From: Alnus glutinosa
Lineage: Eukaryota; Streptophyta; Magnoliopsida; Fagales; Betulaceae
Length of the DNA stretch: 64,000 nt
NCBI RefSeq assembly: GCF_958979055.1
Contig: NC_084889.1
Coordinates: 15,330,761 to 15,394,760, forward strand
Reading direction: 5' to 3'
Positions 21,798-33,873 of the stretch are shown here, one piece after another (position 1 is the first letter of the stretch; the number at the start of each line of letters is the position of its first letter). The translations under genes were made by a program, and so were the position numbers. Under the pieces are notes generated by a model. It was not told the origin of the DNA. It made no database searches and worked only from the letters and a program-made list of their open reading frames with translations.

Positions 21798-22128
21798 CAA
21801 TTTTAAAATTTTATTAATTTTAATTAATTTTTAAAGATTTTTTTTAGTATAGTTCCACATGTCAATTTCAGCGGTTGACACATGGCAAACTGTAAATATT
21901 TGAACAAAAAATATAACATAAGTATCAAAGTGATTTTTATGAGAAATGCTAGAACATTTCTATGTGTTCTCCTGGTGTTCTATGCCATTGCAGGAGAACA
22001 TTAAGAAAACACCAGGAGATATTCTAGCATTTCTTGATTTTTATTTCTAAACTCGAGTCAATTTATGAAATAAACGAAAAATCAAATGCTAAATTTAAAA
22101 AATCTTAAAACTCATGAGCATTTAACCC
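21470..22128. mobile_element. Mutator-like TIR element (GGGTTAAATAC termini)
   Basis: Ends GGGTTAAATAC and GCATTTAACCC with inverted arms of about 150-190 bp. The perfect 9-bp duplication TAAAAAGAA lies at 21461-21469 and 22129-22137, the MULE size. The centre holds poly(A) and poly(T) tracts but no frame. The right arm is interrupted by the 94-bp MITE at 21941-22034. Confidence 0.88.
21941..22034. mobile_element. 94-bp MITE nested in the MULE arm
   Basis: The ends GAGAAATGCTAGAA and TTCTAGCATTTCTT are inverted copies, and TTCTCCTGGTGTT pairs with AACACCAGGAGA inside. A perfect 10-bp duplication TGATTTTTAT flanks it (21931-21940 and 22035-22044). The uninterrupted opposite arm (AAAAATCACTTTGG near 21565) shows the empty site. 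Confidence 0.9.
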
Positions 22129-22224
22129 TAAAAAGAAAGATAAGAACTAAAAATAAAAGGCAACCCCAGGAAACGTAGTGTAGCAGGCTGGTAGTGAAGC
22201 GGCAGAGAAACAGAAACTGAAAAG

Positions 22225-25200
22225 ATGTCGCTCTTTCTTCTCAGTTCATCCTCGTCATGTTCACTGGTGCGTGACCCCTGACCCCTGACCCCTCCTAATT
22301 ACTCTCTCTCTCCCTCTCCTCTTCCTCTGTGTTTGTGTTTAGTAAAATAACTACATATATATAGTACATGGATGACAGTGGAAATCGGAGAAGCCCATGG
22401 TCAACCCCTTAACATCATCAAAAGAGCTGAGACGCAGCAGCAGCGTACGATTAAGGAATTATCATAACAACAATGGGGTGAAAGCTTTTTTCTTCAATCC
22501 CACCGATGACCCCCTTGTCAAAGAAGCTCTTAAGGTATTTGGAGAAGTGCTTTCTACTCCCTTACCCTTTATTTTATTGTAAACCCACCTCTCCGTTACT
22601 ATTTCCTCTTCATTTTCTTGGGTGTTTTGAGCTTTTGTCCGTTGGTTTTGGCTCGTTGGTGCTTTTGAGAACAATTATAAAGCTGAAAGTACGGAGGATT
22701 AGATTGTATTGTCTACCTATGATCTTTGAACCAACTGGCATCGCATCTCCTTCCCCATAAACAAAGTGGGTGCATTTCTGGCATGATGTATGGCTGGAGG
22801 TTGATCAATCTTTAATTGATGAAGATAAAGAGGCGCTTCTGTATATGCTTACTTTGGTTTTTCGGAGGTTGGTGGGGATTTGCTCGTGGAATCCAAATGT
22901 ATCCGTGCCTTTCAAGATTGGGAGTTAGAATCAGTGGGCTTGTCTTGTGATATGCTATATTTGAATGCGCTAATTATTTATGGGATGTTAGGTTAAATTG
23001 GAAGCTCAAATGTGGAGGTAAATTTGATGTTTAGTCTTGTTATGGGGTGTTAAGAAGTTATAACGGTATGTACTTTCCTTGGGAAAGTTGCACTTTTTAT
23101 TTTGACAGCCGCTTTTGGGAAAATTTTAACTTTGGACAAATTCACAAAAAGGAACATCATCCTTGTGAACTGGTGTTGCATCTGTAAGTGTAGTGGTAAC
23201 AATTAATCACCTGATAATTCATTACTAGATTGCTAGAGAGTTATGTTTCTATAAATTTGTGATTTTTGGGTTTCAATGGGTAATGCCTCAGAAAGTGGTT
23301 GAGGTCTACTTCAGCTATAAAGGTCTCTTTGGAAAGCATATAGAAAGCAGTTCTATTTGGAAAGGGGGTTTTGATGTGGACAGTATGTGGAGAAAGGAAT
23401 AACCACACATATAATTGTGTTGAGTTGTCTATCCTTGAGTTAGTGCTTTATTAATGTGGTATTGTATGATTGATCTACTGGTTGTGGAAATGTTTTATCC
23501 CTTTTGTAGACTTTGTTGGTAATTTGAATTTTAGTGTGTAATTTTTAGGGGAGTTCTATGTATACTTCTTATAGCCATAGCTTACATCTACTTACATTAA
23601 GATTTTGATTACTAAACAAAATAAATTAAGGTAAATAAAAAATTGATTCCATACTTTTGTTACATGGAAAAGTTATTGTTTGTGGGGAGCATTCACTTAA
23701 ATAATAATATAAGTTCGTCCTGACGGCCTTAATGAGCTAATTCTCTCAAGATTTGGTGTCAATCTAAACTTTTTATTGAAATAATTGGGTTGCTACCACA
23801 ATTGATCTCACAAGTAAATTAGCACTTTGTTTCTTGATTTTCTTTTCTATTGAAGAAGATTTAATTCTTGTTTAGGTTGCATATGAGTCAAGAGATTCAT
23901 TTAATGAAGGGGTTTGTTTCTATGAATTTTTTTGCTTGGGGATCTCTCTCTTTCAACACACACATGTGTGCACAGACAAATACATCGACTCACATGCACG
24001 CATGCACATTCACACATGCACTCACCCACATGCGCTCAAACACATACCCACTGGCGCATGCACACACGAACACAAGTACACAAGTTCATGCGTGTGCTGC
24101 ATGTTTAGATGAGGCTGACAGACCACAAGACTTTATTTCTAGAGTTTACCTTATGCTTGAAGACTCACTTTTAGGTATCCAAAGTAGTTTAAACAAGACC
24201 ATTGGACATAATTCTTAATTTGGTGATGTATATCTTACACACCTTATTTCAAGTTTGGTGTCATATGTTGTTTTCCTGGACAAGTTAATGTTTACAACTT
24301 TTTGGAAATAGTATTTGTAACATTCATTCGTAAATTTGTTGATGAGTGTCTTATACAGAACTTATTTAAAGTTTGGCATTATACCATTTTCTTGGAGAAG
24401 TTTTATTTAGAAATTTTCTGACATATCATTTCTAACAATCATTTATCAATTTGGAAATATATAAGGAGGGAGTGGGGAGTTTTTTTTTTTTTTTGTTAGA
24501 TATAAGGTGAGAGATGGGTTCAAGATCAGGTTTTGGCATGATTTGTAGTGTGAGGAGCAGCCTCTGAAGGCCACCTTTTTTTTTTCGGATTTATTTAGTA
24601 TTGCACACTATAAGGAGGCGTGGGTGGCGGATCATATGCAATTCATTAATGTAAATATTCAATAGAATATATCTTTTACCAGGCTGGTGCATGATTAGGA
24701 GGTGGATATGGTCACTTCTTTCTTTGATCTTTTGTATTCTATTAGCTTGAGACAAGGCGGTGATGATAAAATATGTTGGATCCCCTCGAAAAGGCGGAAG
24801 TTTGAAGTAAGGTCCTTTTATTAAGCGATTCATTTCTACTAGTTCTCCATTTCCTTGGAGGAGTGTGTGGAGAGTTAAGGCTCCTTCGAGAGTGGCGTTT
24901 TTTGTGTAGATGACAGCACTAGGGAAGATCTTGACTTTGGATAACTTGAGGAAGAGGAATGTCATAGCGGTCACTTTTTGTTATATGTGCAAGCGGAGTG
25001 AGAACTCTATAGATCATCTTCTTCTTTACTATGAAGTGCCAAGAGAATTATGGGTTTTGATTTTCCTGTCTTTTTGGTGTAGAATGGGTAATGCCTAAAA
25101 GGGTAATGGAGTTGTTGACAAGTTGGAGAGATTAATTGGGTAGCCGTAACATTTTAAAAGCTTGGAGGATGGCACCTTTGTACTTAATGTGGTGCATTTG

Positions 25201-28200
25201 GAGAGAGCGAAACACAATGAGCTTTAAAGATTGTGAGAAGTTGGTGGTAGAGCTAAAGAACTTTATGTTCAAATCACTTTATACGTGGACTGCGGTGTAC
25301 AATAGTCCGCATTTTTCTAATTTTTCTGAATTTTTGGATTTTTGTTCTTCTTTTTCTTCCTAATAGGGGGTCTCTCTTATATACTAAGGTTGTGCCCCTT
25401 GGCATAAAGGGATACCTGAGGACGAAACTAGGATGTTTATCTAGAGTGCCAGATATAATTCTCAAATAAAATATAAAATTTATTTTTCTTAATAATTAAT
25501 CTATGACTAAATCTTCTTGAATTTATAGAAAAACATGCTTTATGTGGATTACAAATTGTATCTCAATACATGAGACAATTAATTAGAATATTATAAAAAT
25601 TATTAATTGTCTTACTTTCTTTTCTACACATTGTATATGAGATAGTGGAGAGGATGATTGTTACTTCAAAGATGGATAACTGCCCAAACATTCTTCAAAA
25701 ATTTAATGGCATCTAGGCCAGGAAATAGGTTGCAACCACAAAAGAATGAAAAAAAAAAAGAGAAAAAAAAAAGAAAGAAAAAAAGAAAAAAGAAAAAAAG
25801 GAATTTTTAATATATGCCAAACTTTAAGAGAACAAACCTAAAGAAGGTAGTGAATCAATGAAAAATACTACAAAGAAGATGAAACTAACCATGATTTCAC
25901 CCATAAAGAAAAGAAAATAAAGAAAGTGACAATGATTTCATGGTTTATGAGAGAAATGAAAGTATTGAAAATAAAAAGATGAAAATGACTATGATTACAT
26001 GGTTTATGAGTAAAGGTTTAGATTTCAATTTTGCTAGAGATAATATTTATCATAAATGATTCTACAGGATTTAAATGAGTTTTTTTTTTTTTTTGGTATG
26101 TGTGTGTGTTGGTAGCTAGGCAACTACCAACAATATTATAAAAGTCTCCCAATCTTCGTTTATAATGATAGCCAAAGAAATAGAACCTCAAAAAATGCTG
26201 ACATGGTAATCACATGCATTTATCATTTTTTTTTCTTTTGTAAAATTTGTATGGTTCTTTTAAAAAGATTTGGTAGAGAGGAGAGGGAGAGGTTTTTCAA
26301 ATCTTTGTGGGGGGCTAGGGTCCCTCTGGACCCTGTGGTACTGTCCCTACTTGGAACTCTTGTACCTCATTTCCAAGGTTTGTCATGATATGATATGTTA
26401 GTGGTTAGCACCAGAATGAGTTAATTCCAATTGCAAAACTATAACGGGTGCATCTTTTACTCAAATATATATTGAAATGATATATTGTAGAATCATTTCA
26501 AGTGCATGGAGCATTTATTTTTTATTAGCAATATATATTAAGTGATAAGTGCCTTGTGATGGTTTTGACTTCGTCTGAGAACACAAGCTTGACCACTCCA
26601 GTTTATGCAATATGATGTTAATCAATGTTATTATCATTGATTCACAGAGATTCCTGTTACTGCAGCACCTGATAGTAAACCTACTTAGAGCACTCTTCCA
26701 TAAGCAAACTGCAAGTTATTGAATTCAAGTATTTTTTTTCTCGTCTATCCATTTAATGTTCATTTGTTTGAATAATGAAGAGTTATTTTCTTATCAAAAA
26801 GAAATTTGAATGATAAAGAATTGTTATTGGTCTAGTGGCTGATTTACTAAAGGCTTAAATTCGATTTTCTTGTTAATTTGTAATGGCAAAGCGAGTGATA
26901 CTCTTTTTGTCTTTGTTGCTTGTGGGTATGTGTTTTTAGTAGTTGATTCTAGAGGCTAGAAGATATTATGCCCATGTTGTCACTTCATGGCTTCATTACT
27001 ACTTTCTACTGGATCTGGGATGCAGAATGGGTTTATGCGTGTAGTCAAAAATGAGATGGCATTCACCTAGGCACTTGGGCAAGGGAAGACTTTAGGTAAC
27101 CCCTTATGACTCTTTACGTTAGGTGACTTTGCTGAGGCAGTTGCCTTTTGCTCCCTTGGCTGACGTGACAGATGCTAAATTGTCAGTGCTTCATTGAACC
27201 AGTAGGTCTACTCTTAGACTTACATAAATGACTCACAGACTAGGCATTATTCAAGTAGGGGCATCTTCATACACTGATATTCTACCTTCTTAATGTTAAT
27301 GAAGAACAAATGAAATATAAATATGAAGCTTCTGATCTTTCTTCGTTCTCATTTGCATCTTCTCCTTACTGTTGTCCCCCTTTTTCTTCATTGCACCAAA
27401 ACCCAGTTTTGTAAAATGGGATCTCTAGAAATGCTTTTTGTCTCCATTATTTATGACGATGATGACGATGAATATGCTTATATTGGTCAAACTCATTAGA
27501 TATGTGATACTACAAATTCAATATATATCTTTTGACTAATCTTATGTATTGGATCCCTCACCTTGCTTGGACATGCGCCTGTCTACCATTCAGTGCATCT
27601 GGCCATCCAGGGGCGCTTGCTGCCTTGAGGGCGCCATTCTTTCTTTCTTATTGTTTTTCCTTTTTTCTTCTTCTTTGGAGGGTATGCAAAGGGAAGATTA
27701 ATTTGAAACACTAGCAATTTCTCGAGTCTTCTTATCAAAAAAAAATTTCTCGAGTCTCTAAAGTTTGCTCTCTCGACTGCATATGGTTACTGTTTCTATA
27801 ATTGATTTAAGCATATACACATGCAAACAAGAGCAGGGATATCTAGTTTAAGCTGTAAATCTATGTTACTACACCATAACTTAACCCTAGCTTACCTGTT
27901 TTGGGATGTAATTACATGTATAAGGGCATGGATGGTAGAATATCTCGGGGGAACATTTGAATCCAATATGTTGCACACATACATGTACCAATACCCAACA
28001 CTTGGACACATGCCCCTTTCGAATTCCTTTGATCACTTCAGCGAAGAGCTCAGAGCTCAACCATGAGATGGTAAAAAAAGATATTTCAATTTTATGGAAC
28101 TCATATTGGATTAGTTCTATATATGTGTCTTAGAATTTGTGTTGCTGCATTTTTGTACATCTGTGTTTTATATTTGCTTAGGTAATCCCTACGAGTGTAA

Positions 28201-28976
28201 ACTCGGAGCCGGTTCCTGGTTATTGGCCAAAACTGGAAACTGGCTCTGTGGGTCCTCGGTTATTAAAAAATCTTAACCGGCTTAACCGGGGTCCCCAGGT
28301 TAACCTCCCGGTTAGTTTCCGAATAACTGGATACTAAACAGAAAGAAAAAGGCTCTTTTGCTAGCTTTATGCGCCTCTTCTTGCAATGTCTTTTGTTGGC
28401 AGCAGGAGACTCATGTCCTCTACCATGGCGGTGCTATTGATCGTCTCGGTGTTATAGATTTGGGTCTGTTGTGAGTACCCATGCCATGCCGGGGCAAATG
28501 GGCAATTCGGATACCACCGGGAAATGGAATGCCAGCAAAGGTCATAGACGAAAGCCGCAAGCTGGGAAGTAAGGATAAGAAAAGCAAGGATTAGTATGGA
28601 TTACTAATCCCCATGAGGGCCTCTGACTGAAAGCAATAGTAACTGCTAACATTTGTTGGAAAACAAAGAGCAATCATCTTATTGTGTGGAGAATCAGTTC
28701 ATTTTTTTTTTTTTTTTTGTTGGAGAATGCTTTTGTGTAAAACATGGAACATGGTTTCTAATATATCCTCTGAAATTTCTTGCTATTTTCCCATAGGAGC
28801 CAGTTGCGTTCATGGGAGGGATGTTTGCGGGGCTTTTGAGGCTTGATTTGAAAGAAGACCCACTCAACGAGTGGATTACAAGGACGGTTGAAGCTTCCGG
28901 AATTACAAAGGAAGAAATTGATGGTGAGGGGTCAGAGGCGGAAGAAGAAGTCCCACAGCAAATTGAGATTGAATGA
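22225..28976 (+). CDS. UPF0426 family protein, chloroplast (At1g28150-like), 3 exons
   Basis: Exons 22225-22266, 22379-22534 and 28797-28976 join in phase 0 to 126 codons including the stop (125 aa), the usual size for UPF0426. Exon 1 gives MSLFLLSSSSSCSL, a Ser-rich start compatible with a plastid transit peptide. Exon 2 ends NPTDDPLVKEALK. Exon 3 begins EPVAFMGGMFAGLLRLDL, the family's most conserved block, continues EWITRTVEASGITKEEI, and finishes in an acidic tail (EGSEAEEEVPQQIEIE). Donors are GTGCGT and GTATTT. The exon 2 acceptor is placed at GATGACAG|TGG, but two in-phase AGs lie 12-15 bp further on, so that start is uncertain. Intron 2 is 6,262 bp and contains LINE relics and two micro-insertions. 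The molecular role of the family is not established. Confidence 0.85.
22764..23560 (+). mobile_element. Decayed L1-like LINE 3' fragment in UPF0426 intron 2
   Basis: Fragments such as a WHDVWLEVDQSL-like frame near 22775 and AACTTTGGACAAATTCACAAAAAGG near 23125 (compare ILTLDNLRKR in the other copies) mark the zinc-binding region after LINE reverse transcriptase. Many stops and frame changes. Same strand as the gene. Confidence 0.55.
23955..24085. repeat. Degenerate CA/CACATGCA-rich tract
   Basis: Repeated CACACATGC/CACGCATG-like units, microsatellite derived, inside UPF0426 intron 2. Confidence 0.7.
24480..25480 (+). mobile_element. L1-like LINE 3' fragment (zf-RVT region) in UPF0426 intron 2
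   Basis: Frames read VRDGFKIRFWHDL, then ILTLDNLRKRNVIAVTFCYM, CKRSENSIDHLLLYYEVPRELW and APLYLMWCIWRERN. This is the reverse transcriptase zinc-binding (zf-RVT) tail of plant L1-like elements. Several stops; no RT core. It ends in the family's usual TATACTAAG..TGCCCCTTGG trailer near 25380-25400. Confidence 0.75.
26769..26828 (+). repeat. Micro-retroposition footprint (old)
   Basis: An insert of about 17 nt, TTCTTATCAAAAAGAAA (about 26786-26804), lies between diverged direct repeats TTTGAATAATGAAGAGTTA and TTTGAATGATAAAGAATTG. It looks like only the last few bases of a LINE-type 3' end plus poly(A). Confidence 0.55.
27716..27757 (+). repeat. Micro-retroposition footprint
   Basis: A 14-bp perfect repeat AATTTCTCGAGTCT (27716-27729, 27744-27757) flanks only TCTTATCAAAAAAA. 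The insert is TTATC plus a short poly(A). Confidence 0.75.
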
Positions 28977-29104
28977 CATTTTACCTTGCTTCCAACTGTA
29001 TACTAGAATCACTTGTTGATTCGTACTTGATGTTTCACTGACATTAAATGGGAAATGAAATGTATGTCACATGGAAGTTTATTCACTCAACTCCTCTCTC
29101 TTTA

Positions 29105-29405
29105 ATAAATTGTAATTTGGCCTATAAAATTACAATTTCTTCGTTTGGCATTGTGATTTCGTAAACAAAAAATATAATTTTAAACCAAAACGATGAAAAT
29201 AAATCGTTTGACATTGTGTTTTTAAAAAACTGCAATTTGAAAATGTAGAAAATTTGCTTTTGTCAAATCGTAGGTAATGAGGTGTTTTTTTGAAAACGCA
29301 CAATTTTAAAGGTTAAATTGTGATTTTTTCATTGTATTTTTAAAAATTACGTTTTTAAATTACATATTTTTAAATAGCACATTTTAAAATTGCAAATTCT
29401 CATTT
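29105..29405. mobile_element. Decayed copy of the 60558 MITE family
   Basis: Shares the order of motifs with 60558-60872: AAACCAAA..CG, AAATCGTTTG, CTGCAATTTGAAAA, TTTTTTTGAAAACGCA and AATTTTAAAGG. Lies just 3' of the UPF0426 stop codon. Ends not resolved. Confidence 0.6.
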
Positions 29406-29979
29406 TCTTGAACATTTGCTTCCAGCTTCCAGGATTAAAATCCTCTACAATTTCAAAGAAATTTGAGATTTTCAAATTTTGTATTCAAGCCGTTTTTTAC
29501 ATCGAATGACGTAAAAAATGCTACATATTAAAAATATGATATGTTATTGACGTAACAAAAAAAAAAAAAATCATTCCAAAAAGTTTTTTTTTTTTTTTAC
29601 TATTGAAGAAACGCTTCTTCTTTACTGAACCAAAAGACAGTTTTTTATTTAAAACTTTTATACGACGTAAAGTGTAAAAACCTGATAAAAATATACTCAA
29701 TTTTCATTGTTAATATGTAACATTTTTTATGTCATTTGATGCATGAAACGACTTAAATTCAAATAATTTGAGAATCCCAATTTTTTATTAATGGTCCTTG
29801 CTTCCTACCCTCCACGACGCTGTTGAATACGGTGGTATAAAATCTGGACCGTCAGTTTTTACAACGTGAGATATCCCGTTAATTTCCTACCGGAGCTAAG
29901 CCGGATCCAAATTATAACTACCGGAAAGAAACAAAAAAAAAAATTCCCAATACCCATTTCGAATTTGAAACCAGAAGTG

Positions 29980-32642
29980 ATGGCCACTGCGGATGAAGAA
30001 GAAGGAGAGGTGGTGATGGTGAGGATGGGATCGTACGGAGGGAAGGCGAGGGTGTTGTTGGTTGGAGAAGAATCAGCTGCGGAGGAGACCATGCTGCTCT
30101 GGGGGATCCAACAGCCCACTCTCTCCAAACCAAACGCATTCGTCTCCCAATCCTCTCTCCAACTTCGACTCGACGCCTGCGGCCACTCTCTCTCCATTCT
30201 CCAGTCCCCTTCTTCCTTGGTATCCCATCCCTCTTTCTTCTTCCTCTTCTCCTATCGTTACCATCTGGGCCATTGTTCTTGACTGTTTGGTTTATTCAAC
30301 TGCAGAGCACGCCTGGAGTGACTGGATCAGTGATGTGGGACAGTGGTGTTGTACTGGCAAAGTTTCTAGAGCACGCTGTGGACTCGGGGATGCTTCTTCT
30401 TCAAGGCAAAAAGGTTGTTGAATTGGGCTCTGGCTGTGGATTAGTGGGGTAATTGTAATTCGCAATATCTTTGTTTACTTTTATCTTTATGTGCTATAAT
30501 GTGGTCATGAACTCTTTGTTAGAATATAAATTAAATGATTAAATTCATCATTTGTATGGGTTGGCTTAAGCTTTTGGGATAAGTAGTGATTTAACATGGT
30601 ATAAGGTACTGAGTTATTCACCTTCTATGGGGAGGAAGAGTGTTAGAATATAAATTAAATTATTAAATTCATCACTTTCTATCAATTTAAGCTTTTGAGA
30701 TAAGTGGTTATTTACCACTCTTATCAGTATTTGTCAGTGGAGTGTCTCTTGAATGGGAAGAAACCCTGACTTTATAATGTCAAGAGAACCCATTTAAGAG
30801 AGCATCATTTTAACAAGATTGATTAATCGTGGTCTAACACTATTTGGAGGTGCTCAACATGAAACTAGAGTTTTCACTTAGATTTTTTTTTTTTTGATAA
30901 GTATTTTCACTTAGATTTTTCATGTTAATTTAATGGCTGGAACGGAAATGAGTTGCTTCTCTTACTTGAGGCATGCTATTCTTCTTTTGTTTTTCCAGCT
31001 GCGTTGCTGCTCTTTTGGGTGGTCAAGTTATCCTTACTGATCTGCCTGATAGGCTAAGGCTACTGAAGAAGAATGTTGAAGCCAATCTGAGACATGGATA
31101 TGTGCGGGGTTCTGCAACAGTGATGGAACTTTTATGGGGAGATGATCCTGACCGGGAGCTAATTGAACAAAAACCTGATTATGGTAATCAGCCTCCTTTA
31201 AATCTTCCTTACTGGAAACAGATACATTAGTTTTTTAGTAATGGACCTCGAGTGTACATCGTGGTCCGGTGATAAAAGATACACAAAATGCTAATTAAGA
31301 CATTTCATCATGCCTGTCTTGCTTTAGTTGGCCAGTCCTGGTGCATAGATTTTATGGATATACCTATAGGGGAATGAAATGATTCTGTTTTTAGAGATAC
31401 GATCTTGCTTATTTTAACTATTACAAAATATTTAGTCAGCCAAAATTTGGTTTTGAGATTTAAAGGATTGGAAACAAAATGAAGAATATTTTTGAAAATG
31501 AGACATAATGGTGGAATCAACTTTTTTCTTCTTGTTTTGATAGTCAAATTTAGTGTTATATCTTGTTTCTAGTAATGGTGTTTTAAGTACCTGATATGGG
31601 GATATTTTAAAGACTGTCAAGTATTGGTAATACAGTCCAAGTTGTATTGACATCAAACCTATAGCTGAGAGTCCAGGGATCAGTTTAATTTAAGTTAATG
31701 TCAGCTTGGTCCGACTCAAACTATGGTAAAAAAGAATTCTATCTTCTGGACCTCAGGCGACAAGGGTTGAGTAGAAAAGTAGAGAATCAGGTCATAGTTA
31801 TAAAAGGAGATGGAGTGAAGCTATTTGTCTTCTTGTTAGTTGAGGCATAAGGCTAAAAGCGTAAGCTTAAGTTTTAAGATTTATATATATTTTTTAGTTG
31901 AAATATTCCATTTCATGGTCAAACTATGACCCGTACCTATCTCCTATTTAGTCTTTACTATCTATTATAGGCTTGTATGCATTAATCTTTCGGTTCTGAA
32001 AGATCAATATTTTGACAATGATTTTCCAGGTCATGTCAATTCAACCCCTGCAGCCATCATTCTGTGAGGGTATTTTGTGTGGGCATCGTTATGAAAAGCA
32101 TATATCTGTCTATTATAAGTGGAATTGGCAGTGTTTCAAATATAAATGTGCAATAATGACTGTTTTGGTTGCCTTCATTCTTCAGTGTGGACCATCACAT
32201 GGTTTCTTGATAGTTTCATTACATGATTCTGCCAAAATTTCTTATAATTTGATACTAATCGACATTTGTTTCGTTTGCTTTTTTCACTTTTGATTTCTCA
32301 AGGATGATTCTTACTGATAAATTTCTATTATTTCAGTGCTGGGATCCGATGTAATCTATAGTGAGGAAGCAGTGGCAGATTTGGTGGCTACCCTACTGCA
32401 ACTCTGTGGATCTGAAACAACCATCTTTTTGGCTGGTGAACTTCGAAATGGTAAGAACTCTATTGTTTCTTCTTTCCGTGCAAATTTTGATCTAAATACT
32501 TCATTCTGTGTCAGATGCCATCCTTGAATACTTTCTAGAAGTTGCAATGAAGAGTTTCATAGTTGGGCGTGTGGATCAGACACAGTGGCATCCCGATTAT
32601 TGCAGCAGCCGTGTTGTTTTATATGTTCTAGTGAAGAAGTGA
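29980..32642 (+). CDS. METTL21-like protein-lysine N-methyltransferase, 5 exons
   Basis: Exons 29980-30219, 30306-30448, 30999-31183, 32337-32450 and 32515-32642 join in consistent phase to 810 nt (269 aa plus TGA). It is a class I SAM-dependent methyltransferase of the Methyltransf_16 type. Residue 91 lies in MWDSGVVLAKFLE. Motif I is ELGSGCGLVG (about 119-128), the acidic post-I residue is in LTDLPDR (about 140-146), and the DxxY motif typical of METTL21-type lysine methyltransferases is SDVIYSEEAV (about 193-202). The end is VVLYVLVKK. By family the protein should methylate lysines of chaperone or other proteins in the cytosol; the substrate cannot be read here. The ATG at 29980 (AGTGATGGCC) is chosen over an in-frame ATG at 29866, because the homologous part starts after it. 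All introns are GT..AG; intron 2 carries a TRIM and a micro-insertion. Confidence 0.88.
30517..30717 (+). mobile_element. 201-bp TRIM-like mini LTR element
   Basis: Terminal direct repeats of 80 bp (30517-30596) and 77 bp (30641-30717) start TGTTAGAATATAAATTAAAT and end ..ACA/..CCA. After the first repeat comes TGGTATAAGGTACTGAG (primer-binding-site-like, compare TGGTATCAGAGC). Before the second comes a purine-rich ATGGGGAGGAAGAG, a polypurine-tract-like run. The interior is only 44 bp. A perfect 5-bp duplication CTCTT flanks it (30512-30516 and 30718-30722). It lies in intron 2 of the methyltransferase gene. Confidence 0.85.
30871..30920 (-). repeat. Micro-retroposition footprint in methyltransferase intron 2
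   Basis: A 17-bp perfect repeat TTTTCACTTAGATTTTT (30871-30887, 30904-30920) flanks a T-run followed by GATAAGTA. On the minus strand the insert is TACTTATC plus poly(A), the same tail as the 109-bp insert at 1331. Confidence 0.75.
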
Positions 32643-32984
32643 TGGAGAGAATGAAGATCTGATGTTCAACTCCTCTTTTCTAATTGGGTAATTATATCTG
32701 CATAGTTATGCACTTTTTGGCCCTTGGGCTTTGGTTCAACTGATGCAATGATAAAGGCCAGGGTATGGATGGATTGAGGTAAGTTGGTTCAAATACTCTT
32801 ACTAATCACCAAGATATGAGAAAAAAAGTTCTGTACACCAGGCATTCAAGAACATGAGAAGAAACGTATTTTGAATTTGCTTAATTTAATGCCTTATGAG
32901 AGGATGCTTGGCAGGAGCTGAATTTGCTTGGTGGCACCTGCCCAATGAGATTTAATTGCTGTCGGTAAATGGTCATTTAATAAT

Positions 32985-33115
32985 TTTTTTTTGCCAAAAA
33001 CCTTTGGCCAAATGGAACTAATCCCTATTTGTTAGCGTAAGCTGCAAAGTGCTGGAGTTTGAACCCCTGGCCATTCGAGTTGGGAGGGGCTTTGTCCTAC
33101 GGATTTGGCTTAGGT
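32985..33115. repeat. Possible SINE-like fragment
   Basis: TGGCCAAATGGA (box A-like) and GAGTTTGAACCCC (box B-like, about 50 bp on) resemble a tRNA-derived pol III promoter, in the 3' flank of the methyltransferase gene. No clear duplication or tail orientation, so this is weak. Confidence 0.25.
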
Positions 33116-33376
33116 GCTGTAAAACGATTGTAATCGTTGACATATATGTTCATTTGTATTACTAGGTGATGTTGTATCATTCCTATAATTTGTTTATGTG
33201 GTATTGTAATCTTTTAATTTTCTTTGATATCAAGAGGGATAAATAAATTTCTTTGATATCAATTTTTGTTTTTTCTGGTAATCAAATGATGAAAAAGAAA
33301 ATTTTAAAGTGTTAAAGAAATTTAAAAAGAAAAAAAGAAAAAAAAAATTCTTTTTGCATCGGTAAGTAGTAATTGT

Positions 33377-33725
33377 TAGAGGTGAAAGTACGGGTGCGGT
33401 TATTAACAGTATTTGCATCTGCGCGGTTATTAAACGTGATTATTTTCCACTATCCACATATGTGGTAATGACTATTTTGGATTACTATTCAATTCTATAT
33501 GCAAGCATAAATAAGATAAGATTTCACTTGTTATGCAATTCATTTTTATTGGCCATAGAGTGTCATTGTTTCATTTAATAATTGAAATTTGGATTACTCA
33601 AACGAAAGTTAAAAAAAAAAAAAAAAGATGTAGTGAGGTATGATTTTGAAATAATAGTAAAAAAAAAAAATAGCATAACCTAATGATCTTTAACTTAAAG
33701 AATTCAAAATGACGTTATTTTAGTA

Positions 33726-33761
<36 letters not shown>

Positions 33762-33873
33762 GGAATTCGGATGCGATTATTAACTGTATTTGCATATCCT
33801 AAAATCACATCTGCATCTACATATGCGGATGGTGAATAGTGGATATATATTACCTGCCTGCATTTTCACCCTA
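33377..33873. mobile_element. hAT-like MITE (TAGRGGTGAAA termini)
   Basis: Left end TAGAGGTGAAAGTACGGG, right end GCATTTTCACCCTA. A perfect 8-bp duplication GTAATTGT flanks it (33369-33376 and 33874-33881). The arms contain GCGGTTATTAA/TTAACTG and GCATCTGC/GCAGATGC-like motifs; an (AT)n run lies at about 33730-33758. Same family as 49528-51429. Confidence 0.88.

Noticed and set aside
27532..28066. Small open frames of 60-81 codons
   Set aside because: Inside the UPF0426 intron, no motif, length expected by chance.
28200..28480. CCGGTT/AACCGG-rich stretch looking GC-rich and gene-like
   Set aside because: Repeated CGGTTA/TTAACCGG words suggest a non-autonomous repeat; it is in intron 2 of the UPF0426 gene and has no sustained frame.
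29859..30273. Minus-strand and alternative-frame ORFs over exon 1 of the methyltransferase
   Set aside because: Shadows of a real exon; only the plus frame joins exon 2 in phase and gives family motifs.
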